DNA of 64,000 nt from an uncultured bacterium (GTDB lineage: Bacteria > DRYD01). The notes below the pieces were generated by a model. It was not told the origin of the DNA. It worked only from the letters and a program-made list of their open reading frames with translations, and did no database searches. Made by a program: the position numbers and the translations under genes. The stretch spans positions 1 through 64,000 of the forward strand of contig CAKZQG010000045.1 in assembly GCA_937139605.1 (NCBI GenBank), in the 5' to 3' direction. Numbering within the stretch: position 1 is the first letter of the stretch; each line of letters begins with the position of its first letter. Below are positions 17,085-26,788 of the stretch, in pieces.

Positions 17085-18296
17085 TTAAACAGTTAATTGC
17101 ATTAAATAATCTAAGTATTCATCATATTCTTCAGAATCAAACAAAACTTTAAATTGATCAAAAGACATTAAGTTTTTTTTAAACTGGCAAACATACCTAC
17201 AAAGTTGTAATAACTTTTCCAAAGTTTTTAAATAATCCTTATTATTTATTTTTTTTAAATTTAGTAAAAAATTATAATAGATAAATTCAAAGCCTGTATA
17301 ATTTTTCCTGTGCTTAAATATATCTATTAAAGTTTTTTTATTATCTCGTTTGTTCCAGAGTTCTATTAATTTCTTAGCTCTTTGAAAAATATTATCCCCT
17401 AGAACATAAGTTAATAAACTTTGGATATTATCATTATTTATTAAAGCCATCATTAATAAAATAGAAACTGCCTTATGTTTTTCATAAATCTCTAATTCAT
17501 ATTCACTTAATAATAATTCCCTATAAAATTCAAATGTAAAATCTAATACTTTAATAGCTTCTATTAAATCATCATTAGGTTCTAAATTAAATAACTCATT
17601 TATTTTAAACAATCTAAAATCTAATAAAGCCTTATAAACAAAATCTAATTCAAATATTTTAAATAATTCTTGTTTTACTCTTACATAATTTAACGAAAGT
17701 ATGGAAGAAATATTATCTTGAATATATTTTAAGGTATTTTCTTCTATAGTTAAATTATATTTATTTTTAAACCTAATAGCTCTTATAATTCTAAGAGGAT
17801 CTTCAATTAAACTTTGCAATCTATATGTCCTTAAGATTTTGTTTTTTATATCAGTTAATGAATTAGTTAAGTCTATCAATTTATTATTAAATATGTCAAA
17901 ATATAAACTATTAATAGTAAAATCTCTTCTTATTGCATCTTGGTATATATCGGTAGTGTAAGTAGTATCTATAATTATTTTTGGGTCACATTCTATTACA
18001 ATCCTATATATATACCTATTTGTATCCAACTCTATTAATTTATAGTTATATCCTTTATAGCAATCGGTACATATTTTTTGAATTGCTTCCTTATATACAG
18101 ATATATTATTATTTTTTAAAAGAAAAACTAAATCTAATTCATTATCTATTTTATTTTCAAAAATAAGATTCCTAATAAATCCACCCACCAAATATAATTC
18201 AAAATCTAAATTATTACATTCTCTACAAAATAATTTGTCTAATCTATAAAATCTGACAATTTCTATTAACTTTTTCTCTATATAATATTCATCCAT
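17085..18296 (-). CDS. cca: CCA-adding/poly(A) polymerase family nucleotidyltransferase
   Basis: 403 aa. Class II nucleotidyltransferase head: LVGGFIRN (GGxxRD-like), then ELDLVF, then IRRDFTINSLYFD and the neck motif LRIIRAIRFKNKY. The usual metal-binding DxD is read here as ExD (Glu53, Asp55), and the Asp of GGxxRD is Asn43. Both changes are at positions normally acidic. The C-terminal ~200 residues are helical and not recognisable as HD. It would add CCA to tRNAs; the tRNA-Leu in this window does not encode CCA, so such an enzyme is needed. Poly(A) polymerase is an alternative. Confidence 0.8.
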   Translation of the reverse strand: MDEYYIEKKLIEIVRFYRLDKLFCRECNNLDFELYLVGGFIRNLIFENKIDNELDLVFLLKNNNISVYKEAIQKICTDCYKGYNYKLIELDTNRYIYRIVIECDPKIIIDTTYTTDIYQDAIRRDFTINSLYFDIFNNKLIDLTNSLTDIKNKILRTYRLQSLIEDPLRIIRAIRFKNKYNLTIEENTLKYIQDNISSILSLNYVRVKQELFKIFELDFVYKALLDFRLFKINELFNLEPNDDLIEAIKVLDFTFEFYRELLLSEYELEIYEKHKAVSILLMMALINNDNIQSLLTYVLGDNIFQRAKKLIELWNKRDNKKTLIDIFKHRKNYTGFEFIYYNFLLNLKKINNKDYLKTLEKLLQLCRYVCQFKKNLMSFDQFKVLFDSEEYDEYLDYLMQLTV

Positions 18297-18451
18297 AAAA
18301 TTAAATATAATTAATTAATTTTTATTTTCCTAAAAATAAAATTCTCTAAAAAAAACAAAAATCCCTTATATTTTTTTAAATTAAATCAAAATTACAATTA
18401 AAATATGTTTTTTCTAAAGGTAAGGAGTATTTTGAATAAAATAATATAAAT

Positions 18452-20560
18452 ATGGGGATAATAGATAAAATAAAATATGATATAAAAAGTATATTAGAAC
18501 CAACAAGTATAGGAATAATTGGAGTTTCAAGTAATAAAGAACATATAAGTTATTCATTTTTAGAAAATCTTATCAATTCCAATTATGAAGGGATAATCTA
18601 TCCTGTTAATCCTAAATTAAAAGCAATTAAAGGATTAAAAGTATATAATGATATTAGTGAGATTCCAATAGTAGATTTAGCAGTGGTAATTTTAAAACCA
18701 ACAATAGCCTTAGAAACAATAGAAAAAGGAGCAATCAAAGGGATAAAAAATTTCATTGTACTAAGCAGTGGATTTGCTGAAACTGAAGAAGGTGAAATAT
18801 ATCAAACCAAACTCAAAGAATTAAGTGATAAATACAACCTAACAATATTAGGCCCCAATTGCGTAGGAGTTATAAATACTTATTATAATTTAAATGCATC
18901 GTTTGCTACAAAATATCTACCTAAACAAGGGAACATATCAATAATAGCTCAAAGTGGAGGATTTACTATAGGAGTAGTTAAATTTCTAACACGAAGAAAC
19001 TTAGGAATAAGCAAGCTAATAAGTGTAGGAAATAAATCAGTCTTACAAGAAAGCCATTTCTTAGAATACCTATATGATGACAACACCACTAACGCAATTA
19101 TATTATACATTGAAGATATAAAAAATATCGATGAATTTCAAGAAATAGTATTAAAACTAATAGAAATAAACAAACCAATAGTAGTTTTTAAAGGTGGAAT
19201 AACGCAAGAAGGGCAGATAGCTTCTGCCTCGCATACCGCCGCATTAGCAGGACATAACGAAATATTCAATACACTATTAAATAAACTCAATTTAATAAAA
19301 GTAGAAAATGTCAAAGATTTATATAATATTACTTTATTGCTTTCTAAGAATTTTGAATTATTTAAATCAAAAAAATCTAAAAAGGTATTAATAATAACGA
19401 ATTGTGGGGGTTGTGGGGTAATAACCACAGATTTCGCTGTAAAAAATAATTTAGAAGTACCTAAAATTTCAGAATCATTTAAAACAGATTTATACAAAGT
19501 CCTTCCACCTGCTGCAGGAGTTAATAACCCAATAGATATAGTAGGAGATGCAGATGATACTAGATTCGAAAAAACTTTACAAATTATATTGAACCACAAA
19601 AATGAATATGACATATTACTATTAGTTCCTGCACAACAATCTACAATAGATATGAAAAAAGTTAGCGACGTTATAGCAAAAATTGAACCAGAATTTACCA
19701 AAAATAACATACCTATAGTATGTTGCATGTATTCATTAGATATATTTTCAAAAGATTTTGAAAATATAAATCAAACAAATATCCCAATATACGAGTACCC
19801 TGAAGAAGCTACTTTAGCTATATCTAAAATAATAGAATATAACTTAAAAAGAGAATTAATATTAAAAAATAAAAACTTACCATTATTAGAATTAGATATT
19901 GATTATAATAAAATAAAAGAACTCATTATGGAAAGTGAAAGCGAATATATTCCTTTAAATAAAAATATAAAAATCTTAGATTTTTTGAAAATAAATCAGC
20001 CTAAATATCAAATAATTAATAACGAAAAAGATTTAGAAAATATAGAATTAGAATATCCATTAGTAATGAAATCTTTAGATCCTAAAATAATACATAAAAC
20101 AGAAAAACAAGCAGTTATTTTAAATATAAAAAATAAAAATGAATTAATAGAAAGCTATAATAAATTAAAAAGTTTATATCCAATTGCTTTAGTCCAAGAA
20201 ATGATTGAAAAAGATTTAGAATTAATAATAGGTTATAAAAAAGATAAGATCTTAAATAAAGGGTTCATATTATTAGGATTAGGAGGAATTTTTACAGAAA
20301 TCCTTAAAAAATTCGAAACAATTTTAATACCAACTAATAAAGAAGAAATAATAAATACTTTAAACAAATTAAATATTCTAAAAATATTTCAAAATTACAG
20401 AAATAAAAAATATGACCTTAATTCACTAATAAATACAATATTAAAAATAAATGAATTAGTAATAAAAATAGATGAAATAGAAGAAATTGATTTAAACCCT
20501 GTTATAGTTAATGAAAAAGGAGTTTTTACAGTAGATATAAGAATAAAAAAACAATTATAA
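18452..20560 (+). CDS. Acetate-CoA ligase (ADP-forming), fused alpha-beta
   Basis: 702 aa. Order: CoA-binding Rossmann domain (about 10-130, IGVSSNKEHISYSF), succinyl-CoA-synthetase-like ligase domains with phospho-His261 in ASASHTAALAG, then a C-terminal ATP-grasp (beta) half from about residue 480 (LVMKSLDPKIIHKTE, LIIGYKKDK, GLGGIFTEILKKFETIL). It converts acyl-CoA plus ADP and Pi to acid plus ATP, the energy-conserving step of peptide and pyruvate fermentation in many archaea and some anaerobic bacteria. AAGGTAAGGAG (18417-18427) is a good ribosome-binding site but lies 25 bases upstream; a TTG mini-ORF (18432-18449) sits between it and the ATG. Confidence 0.9.
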   Translation: MGIIDKIKYDIKSILEPTSIGIIGVSSNKEHISYSFLENLINSNYEGIIYPVNPKLKAIKGLKVYNDISEIPIVDLAVVILKPTIALETIEKGAIKGIKNFIVLSSGFAETEEGEIYQTKLKELSDKYNLTILGPNCVGVINTYYNLNASFATKYLPKQGNISIIAQSGGFTIGVVKFLTRRNLGISKLISVGNKSVLQESHFLEYLYDDNTTNAIILYIEDIKNIDEFQEIVLKLIEINKPIVVFKGGITQEGQIASASHTAALAGHNEIFNTLLNKLNLIKVENVKDLYNITLLLSKNFELFKSKKSKKVLIITNCGGCGVITTDFAVKNNLEVPKISESFKTDLYKVLPPAAGVNNPIDIVGDADDTRFEKTLQIILNHKNEYDILLLVPAQQSTIDMKKVSDVIAKIEPEFTKNNIPIVCCMYSLDIFSKDFENINQTNIPIYEYPEEATLAISKIIEYNLKRELILKNKNLPLLELDIDYNKIKELIMESESEYIPLNKNIKILDFLKINQPKYQIINNEKDLENIELEYPLVMKSLDPKIIHKTEKQAVILNIKNKNELIESYNKLKSLYPIALVQEMIEKDLELIIGYKKDKILNKGFILLGLGGIFTEILKKFETILIPTNKEEIINTLNKLNILKIFQNYRNKKYDLNSLINTILKINELVIKIDEIEEIDLNPVIVNEKGVFTVDIRIKKQL

Positions 20561-20584
20561 ATTTAAAATATATTCAAGGAGTAA

Positions 20585-21838
20585 TTGATTATGGTAAATA
20601 ACCTAAGCGTAGTAAATAATATATCTTATAAAAATGTAGAGAATATAGAAACTAAAGAGATATCAAAAGAAGAAATAGATAATTTACTACAACAAATAAA
20701 GCAAAATTTAGATTATATAAATAAAGATGATATAATAGCGGTAGGTTTAAGTGGAGGAGTAGATTCATCCACTACCCTACTTCTATTAAAACTATTAGGT
20801 TTTAAAGTCATAGGATTAACTATGAAAATATGGGATGAAAAATATAATGAAATTTTCAAATTTAAAGCAGATAACAAAAGCAATATCCATGGGTGCTTTG
20901 GTCCAGAAGAATTCGAAGATATCCAAGATTGTATCAAATTAACTAAACACCTAAACATAGATTATTATGTAATCGATTTAACTCAAGAATACGAAAATAT
21001 AGTTTTAAATTATTTTAAAGAAGAATACTTAAATGGAAGAACTCCAAACCCTTGTGTTATGTGTAATTGGAAAATGAAATTTGAATATCTCTTAGAAAAA
21101 GCTATTAACAGTAATATAAAATTTGATTACTTTGCTACAGGACACTACGTAAAAAAAATAAAATATAACAACCAATTTACTTTACAAAAAGCTAATTACC
21201 TTAAAAAAGATCAAACTTATTATTTATCGTTTTTAAATCAAAAGCATTTAGAAAAATCTATTTTCCCCTTAGGATTAGCTAAATCTAAAGAACAAGTTAG
21301 ATTAATTGCTAAATATTACAATCTTCCTACTTACAACAAAATAGATAGCCAAAACTTTATATCCACTAACTATATAGAAATCTTCAAAAATGAACAAATA
21401 GAAAACGGGATAATAGTTGATAAATATGGAAATATCTTAGGAAAACATAAAGGAGTACATAACTACACAATAGGGCAAAGAAAACATATTGGGATACCTT
21501 CATCTAAAAGATTATATGTAATATCAATTAATAAAGAGGAAAACAAAATAATAGTAGGGGAAAAAGAAGATCTATATCAAAGCAAATTTATAGTTAAAAA
21601 TTTAAATTGGATAATAAATTTAGATGAAGTAGAAAAAATAAATAATAAAGAAGGGATTTTAGTTAAAATTAGATATACTCATAATGAATCACCTGCTACT
21701 TTAAGTTTTATTGAAAAAAATAAAGTGTTAGTAGAATTTAAGGAAAAGCAATTAGCAATAACCCCTGGCCAAATATCTGTTTTTTATCACAACGATATTC
21801 TATTAGGAGCAGGGATAATCGATAGAATTATCTTCTAA
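20585..21838 (+). CDS. mnmA: tRNA 2-thiouridylase MnmA
   Basis: 417 aa. PP-loop SGGVDSS (56-62), NPCVMCNWKMKF with the first catalytic Cys157 and Cys160, FATGHYV, and the C-terminal IGQRKHIGI. It thiolates U34 of tRNA Lys/Glu/Gln. Two features differ from E. coli: the second catalytic Cys (in DSTGICF) is absent, reading DSQNFIS, and there is an extra Cys104 in HGCFGPEEFED. I recall a subfamily in anaerobes with this pattern and suspect an Fe-S cofactor, unproven here. An N-terminal leader of ~45 residues, Asn/Ile-rich, precedes the fold. Start is 24 bases after the CoA ligase, with AAGGAG at 20576-20581. Confidence 0.92.
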   Translation: MIMVNNLSVVNNISYKNVENIETKEISKEEIDNLLQQIKQNLDYINKDDIIAVGLSGGVDSSTTLLLLKLLGFKVIGLTMKIWDEKYNEIFKFKADNKSNIHGCFGPEEFEDIQDCIKLTKHLNIDYYVIDLTQEYENIVLNYFKEEYLNGRTPNPCVMCNWKMKFEYLLEKAINSNIKFDYFATGHYVKKIKYNNQFTLQKANYLKKDQTYYLSFLNQKHLEKSIFPLGLAKSKEQVRLIAKYYNLPTYNKIDSQNFISTNYIEIFKNEQIENGIIVDKYGNILGKHKGVHNYTIGQRKHIGIPSSKRLYVISINKEENKIIVGEKEDLYQSKFIVKNLNWIINLDEVEKINNKEGILVKIRYTHNESPATLSFIEKNKVLVEFKEKQLAITPGQISVFYHNDILLGAGIIDRIIF

Positions 21839-21864
21839 TAGCAATTATAATAGCAAATAAATAA

Positions 21865-23103
21865 TTAAAAATAATTTACAAATTTTTTTATAACTTCAAC
21901 AAAATTATTAATATAACTGGAATTTAAATAATCTTTGGTCATATTTAATTCTCTTATTAAAAAATTAGAATCAATTACCAAGTGGTTATTAAATATGTTA
22001 ATTACTTTTAGCCAGTGACTAGAAGAATTAGCAAAATCATTTATATTACTATCAAAATAAGAGAAATTTTGATTTAAAAATAAATGGGAAACTACAGGAA
22101 ATAATCTACTAACAAAAACCCCTTCTTTAAATAACTCATTTAACAATTCATCTCTATTGAAATTAATTCTTATATTAAATCTCCACGAAAGTAAATCACT
22201 ATCTAATAATTCAATTAAATTATCTTTAAGTAATACACTTTTTTTAGTTAATATACTTTTTAAAGTAGTTAAATAAAAATAATTGATATTTTTTTTCAAC
22301 TCTAATAGACTAAAAAAAGTAGTTTTTAAATTATTTCTTAAAATTATGCTAAAATCCAAATTATTTAAAATTTTATCTAATATATTATCTAATTCGTTTT
22401 GATCTATTAAAATTAGCTCAGAATTATAACACTTAAATACATTTTTATTATTTATGATTTTAAATAAGATTTCTGTTTTATTTTTAGAATAAAAAATATT
22501 ACTCCCTTTAAAGATTTTATCTACTTTATTAATAAGCTTAGAAATAATGGATTTATCTATAACATTACTTAAATTAATATTGAGATTAAAAGGAGAAAAT
22601 AAAGCACTTCCATAACCTAATTCTAATTGTTTAGCATATGAAAAACTAAAGACGAAAAAATCTTGTTTAAATAATTTAGAGTTATTCAATATAAATTCAA
22701 GAGTTTCTTTAGTAGGTATAACCAAAGCCATGTCCCATAAAGTTATTACTAATTTATTATCTTTTTTTATAAATTCATTTATTCTTTCTATTTCATTTTT
22801 TAATAAAATAACTTTTTGAGGCTCAAAATTCCCATATGGAATCACTACATTAATTAAAATTAGAGAATCCTTTGGATAACAAGCTATTATTTTTTTTAAA
22901 TCAAAAGGATAAAGAGTTTTATAATCTATATCATAAAAAGAGAGTTTAAAATTACAATATATGGAAGCCAAAGGGAAAGTATAACATATGTTAGCAGGAA
23001 ATAGTATAAACATATTTTTAAAATCTTTAAATATAGTTGGTAAATTTTTTAAGATTTTAACAAGAGAATTAGATGCTCTTGGTAAATAATAAATTCTCAT
23101 CAA
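21865..23103 (-). CDS. Divergent DegT/DnrJ-like PLP enzyme (tentative)
   Basis: 412 aa. The layout resembles sugar aminotransferases: YYLPRASNSL at the start, an Asp in ITLWDMALVIP where DegT proteins have EDAAQA, and a possible Schiff-base Lys in FVFSFSYAKQLELGYGSALF at the place of the SFHxxKxxxxGEGG loop. The remaining ~200 residues are Asn/Phe/Leu-rich and very diverged. No sugar-nucleotide genes adjoin it (wecB is 11 kb away). It may be a PLP aminotransferase or a decayed paralogue; the fold assignment is inference from these few motifs. Confidence 0.4.
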   Translation of the reverse strand: MMRIYYLPRASNSLVKILKNLPTIFKDFKNMFILFPANICYTFPLASIYCNFKLSFYDIDYKTLYPFDLKKIIACYPKDSLILINVVIPYGNFEPQKVILLKNEIERINEFIKKDNKLVITLWDMALVIPTKETLEFILNNSKLFKQDFFVFSFSYAKQLELGYGSALFSPFNLNINLSNVIDKSIISKLINKVDKIFKGSNIFYSKNKTEILFKIINNKNVFKCYNSELILIDQNELDNILDKILNNLDFSIILRNNLKTTFFSLLELKKNINYFYLTTLKSILTKKSVLLKDNLIELLDSDLLSWRFNIRINFNRDELLNELFKEGVFVSRLFPVVSHLFLNQNFSYFDSNINDFANSSSHWLKVINIFNNHLVIDSNFLIRELNMTKDYLNSSYINNFVEVIKKFVNYF

Positions 23104-23157
23104 TTATTTTTATTAAAAATAAATATTAAACTCCCTTCCTAAAAAATCTAATAAAAA

Positions 23158-23184
23158 TTTAACATAAATTTAACATAATATAAT
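23158..23184 (+). promoter_or_regulatory. Tandem TTTAACATAA repeat and -10-like TATAAT
   Basis: TTTAACATAAA (23158-23168) is followed directly by TTTAACATAAT (23169-23179), and TATAAT (23179-23184) overlaps the end. It is ~85 bases before the Asn-rich-leader gene at 23270, whose ribosome-binding site is AAGGGGAG. Could be a promoter with an operator-like repeat. In such AT-rich sequence a TATAAT match alone is weak. Confidence 0.35.
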
Positions 23185-23269
23185 AGATAAATAAAGGATT
23201 TTTTTTATTTAAAAAAAATAATAATAAAAAAGGTAAAGGAATTATTAAAATTAAGGGGAGATTTAAACT

Positions 23270-24721
23270 ATGGATATAGTTAATAACTTAAAAATAACTA
23301 GTTCTAATTCCTTGGTAAATAATAACATAGGAAATAAAGAAATAGATAAAGAAAATATTATAATATCTAAACCTTTAGATAAACTTGATTTAGAAAAAAT
23401 AAATGAAAAATTTAACGATTTACTAAATAATATAAAAGAAAAACTAAGTAAAGAAATAGAAGAGTTTAAAAATACACCTACTCCTAGGGAACTAAATCCT
23501 TCGTTACTAAGAGGTTTAACTACAGCTGGATTACTAAGTAGTATATATTTATTATCTAACCCTTTCTTAGCATTAGTGCCATTAGCAACAACAGCTATAT
23601 CCTACAAAATAGGAGAAAAAGTAAATAATCCTTTATATTCAATAGCATCATCTTTTATATTACCTTCTGTTATAAATTCTTTAATTTTATTGTATAATTC
23701 TATAAATCCATTAAGTGTAATAAGTTTATTATTAACTTCATCTATGATATCTACCGTAAGCCTCCTAAACTCAACTACCTCAAAAGAAATAAATGATATA
23801 AAAAACTTCTCAATTCAAACACTACCTATTAATTATTTAGTAAATATTCCATTAAGTGTAAATTTAGTATCTAATTTTTCTTCAAGTATATCAAATATAT
23901 TCGAAATAGACGATAATAAGAAAATGATATTTTCGATTTTAACTAATTTAGGGTTATCAGCGTTATTAGCTTTACCTTTTGGAGTTACTAATTTTGCACT
24001 ATTTGCTATTTTAAGTTCTATATTTTCAATTATTAATTTAAAAGCAGCTCCCAAAGTTCAATCTTTTATAGATAAAGCACAAAATTATTTATCAAATAAG
24101 ATCTCCAATTTCCTAAAAGATAAACTAAGTTTTTTAAGTAAACTACCAATCTCTTTAAGGTCTTTAATAGCTGGTTTAACAATAGGAGGAGTAAGTTCAT
24201 TATCTACTTCAATATTAAGTACATTACTAATGCCAATTTTAGGGCCTTTAAGCTTCGCTATCCCCCTTGCTACCTTCTTAATAACAGGCTTATCCACCAC
24301 AAAATCATTTTATACCATGTTAAAAAATAAAGAAAAAACTATTGAATTTATTAATAACATAGAATCATATATAGAAAAAAATGAAATAGATAAAGCTATA
24401 AACGAATTTAAAGATTATATTTCAAAAAATACCAAAGAATTAGATTTATCTAAAGTATCTAATAATGAATTAAAAATAATAATGTTTAATCAATTGATAA
24501 ATTTCCATATAACTAATTTAATCCTATATTACAATGATAAAAAAATAGACAAAGCAATTCAAGAATTTAAAACTATACAATTTTTACAATTAGTTTTAAA
24601 TACAAATGATATAAATAAATCTAAGGAAATAGTAAATAATATTTCAAAAGACCAAGCTTTAAAATCAATTGAAGATTTTATAAACTATCTTAAAAATAAC
24701 AATACTTCTACCAATAATTAA
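23270..24721 (+). CDS. Asn-rich-leader multi-helix membrane protein
   Basis: 483 aa, not recognised. Residues 1-45 are Asn/Ser/Ile/Lys-rich without a signal peptide; about 45-72 a charged helix (EKFNDLLNNIKEKLSKEIEEF); about 80-340 contain repeated hydrophobic segments rich in Ser, Leu and Pro (LLSSIYLLSNPFLALVPLA, SALLALPFGVTNFALFAILSS, LSTLLMPILGPLSFAIPLA); the last ~130 residues are soluble and helical. The leader resembles that of the 14172 protein, and both stand alone in reversed orientation to neighbours. Function unknown; could be a membrane-inserting effector or a structural membrane protein. Confidence 0.55.
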   Translation: MDIVNNLKITSSNSLVNNNIGNKEIDKENIIISKPLDKLDLEKINEKFNDLLNNIKEKLSKEIEEFKNTPTPRELNPSLLRGLTTAGLLSSIYLLSNPFLALVPLATTAISYKIGEKVNNPLYSIASSFILPSVINSLILLYNSINPLSVISLLLTSSMISTVSLLNSTTSKEINDIKNFSIQTLPINYLVNIPLSVNLVSNFSSSISNIFEIDDNKKMIFSILTNLGLSALLALPFGVTNFALFAILSSIFSIINLKAAPKVQSFIDKAQNYLSNKISNFLKDKLSFLSKLPISLRSLIAGLTIGGVSSLSTSILSTLLMPILGPLSFAIPLATFLITGLSTTKSFYTMLKNKEKTIEFINNIESYIEKNEIDKAINEFKDYISKNTKELDLSKVSNNELKIIMFNQLINFHITNLILYYNDKKIDKAIQEFKTIQFLQLVLNTNDINKSKEIVNNISKDQALKSIEDFINYLKNNNTSTNN

Positions 24722-24793
24722 TTATTTGATTTATAAAGATTTTTTATTATTTTTAATTATTCTAAATATTAAATTAAAGTATTATTAATAAAA

Positions 24794-25342
24794 TTAAACC
24801 CATTTAATAGAGCAACCAATAGAAGGATACTGTGGTTCTAAAACTTCATCATTATTAAGCATTTTAAATATAGCTTCTTCTAAATCTTTTTTAGTAACCT
24901 TAGTTATATCCTTCCAATTATCATCAAATCTTCCATGATAAACTAATTTTTTGTCTTTATTGTATAAATAGATATCTGGAGTACATTGAGCATTAAATTT
25001 TTTGGCAACTTCCTGAGTTTCATCAACTAAATAAGGAAAAGGAATCCCTAATTTTTTTATATATTCTTTCATATTTTCCACGCTATCTTCTGGATAATTA
25101 GGATTAGCTGCATTAGGATTGATCGCTACAAAATTAACTCCTAAAGATTTAACTTTATTATATAATTCAATAGATCTAGGCCAAATAGCTTGTGCATATG
25201 GACAATGATTACAAGTAAATATAACAACTAATCCATTCTCACCAAATAACTCATTAACATCATACTCCTTATTATAAGGATCTTTTAATTTAAAATATGG
25301 TATATCACTAAACAAAGGAACTTTAACAGACTCTACTGCCAT
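24794..25342 (-). CDS. Thioredoxin-fold redox protein (CNHCP type)
   Basis: 182 aa. Thioredoxin/AhpC-TlpA fold with the active site TCNHCPYA (Cys44, Cys47), a cis-Pro loop QCTPDIYLY, and the conserved end SIGCSIKW. This belongs to a widespread thioredoxin-like family with CNHCP; no signal peptide, so cytosolic. It probably reduces disulfides or peroxides; the physiological partner is unknown. It starts 53 bases past the converging 23270 gene and has GGAGGTG as ribosome-binding site (reverse complement of 25353-25359). Confidence 0.85.
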   Translation of the reverse strand: MAVESVKVPLFSDIPYFKLKDPYNKEYDVNELFGENGLVVIFTCNHCPYAQAIWPRSIELYNKVKSLGVNFVAINPNAANPNYPEDSVENMKEYIKKLGIPFPYLVDETQEVAKKFNAQCTPDIYLYNKDKKLVYHGRFDDNWKDITKVTKKDLEEAIFKMLNNDEVLEPQYPSIGCSIKWV

Positions 25343-25383
25343 AAACTAATTCACCTCCTTAATTAAAATTTATATTTATTAGA

Positions 25384-26730
25384 TTAATTTTTTTCTCTAA
25401 ATTTAGCATAATACCTTCTTTTTATTACTAAAGAATAAACTAAAATAATAAAAACAAAAGGTAAAACTAAATAAATAAGATACATAATAATCATATGCTC
25501 CCTTTTTATAACAACAGGTAAAGGAGGAACATCATTAGGCCTTAAACTCTTAGCAATAGGTTGATCTAACATATAATCAATAACATTCATAACAAAACTC
25601 TTATTATCATAAGCAGATACCAAAGAATTAGCTAAAATATTAGAATCCCCAATAACTAACAACATAGCTTTTTTATCCTTAAAAACTTTTTCTGACATCA
25701 TACAAACCGTATATTCCTTAATATCTCTAGATATCTGTAAAACTCCTTTTTTAAGTTGTTCAATATTAGCAGAGACTGCTTTAGTCGTTAAAACTTCAGA
25801 TAAAGAAGCACCTTCTATATTAGAATTAGCTTTATTTTCATACCTTTGGATAATTAAAGGAGCAAACATTGCTAAATTAGTATTATATAAATTAGATAAA
25901 TAAGGTAAATTAACAGGAAAAACCACCACATAAAGCGGATTATTAGTAAATACACTAATAGCAACCTGATCACTAATAGAAATCCCATAATTATTAACTA
26001 ATTTACGCAAATTAGGGAACTTAGAAGGTGAATATTCTTTAAAAGATAAAGCAACTATTAATCTACCTCCATTATATAAGTAATCATTAATCTTTTTTAA
26101 CTCAAAATCACTAATATCTATCCTAGGAGAAACAATAACAGATAAAAGATTTTCATTAACATAAAGATTCTCAGAAGCTAGATTAACTACCTTAATATTA
26201 AATCCTTCTTCTGATAAAGTTTGTTTTAAGGAGCTAAGACCGTCAGGATTAGTATTATCTATACTATATTCTCCATGACCAGTAATAAAAGCGATATTCC
26301 CTTTTTTTTGATTAGCTAAATTAAAAACTATACTATAAAATTTATCTTGATCAATTCCAGAACTCTCATACTTTTTTCTATCTTTATACATAATCAATAC
26401 CTGATTATTAGAAGAAAATCCATATAAATTAGCTTGAGTAAAATTATAACGAGGATCCAAATATTCATATTTAACTTTTTTAGAATATCTGGCTAATTTC
26501 CCAAAAAAATCCAATAAATCATTATATTCTTTACTACCTTTATCATATAAAATTTTAACATAAACAGGAGAATCTAAAGAATTAAGGAAATTAATTAATT
26601 CCTTAGAAATAGAATATTTTTTCTCCTTTGTTAAATCAAAAACTATAGGATTCTTATGTAACAAAAAAATAGAAATAATACCAATCAGTAAAATAGAAAG
26701 TATCTCAATTATCCTATTATACTTATACAT
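25384..26730 (-). CDS. GldG-like ABC transporter auxiliary protein
   Basis: 448 aa. An N-terminal membrane helix (IIEILSILLIGIISIFLL), a large extracytoplasmic domain with AFITGHGEYSI, and a C-terminal membrane helix (IIMYLIYLVLPFVFIILVY) match the family of ABC-transport auxiliary proteins that includes GldG. GldG acts with ATPase GldA and permease GldF. A GldA-like ATPase is encoded at 43104-44108, 17 kb away on the same strand; no GldF-like permease is in the window. Role in gliding is not implied; many non-gliding bacteria have the system. Confidence 0.7.
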   Translation of the reverse strand: MYKYNRIIEILSILLIGIISIFLLHKNPIVFDLTKEKKYSISKELINFLNSLDSPVYVKILYDKGSKEYNDLLDFFGKLARYSKKVKYEYLDPRYNFTQANLYGFSSNNQVLIMYKDRKKYESSGIDQDKFYSIVFNLANQKKGNIAFITGHGEYSIDNTNPDGLSSLKQTLSEEGFNIKVVNLASENLYVNENLLSVIVSPRIDISDFELKKINDYLYNGGRLIVALSFKEYSPSKFPNLRKLVNNYGISISDQVAISVFTNNPLYVVVFPVNLPYLSNLYNTNLAMFAPLIIQRYENKANSNIEGASLSEVLTTKAVSANIEQLKKGVLQISRDIKEYTVCMMSEKVFKDKKAMLLVIGDSNILANSLVSAYDNKSFVMNVIDYMLDQPIAKSLRPNDVPPLPVVIKREHMIIMYLIYLVLPFVFIILVYSLVIKRRYYAKFREKN

Positions 26731-26788
26731 ATAAAATCACCTACTTTTTAAAAGTATTAGTTAAATTATTAATTAAACTATAATTAAA

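Noticed and set aside
19138-19728. 196-aa minus-strand ORF inside the CoA ligase
   Set aside because: Antisense shadow of a clear gene with conserved domains; no motif of its own.
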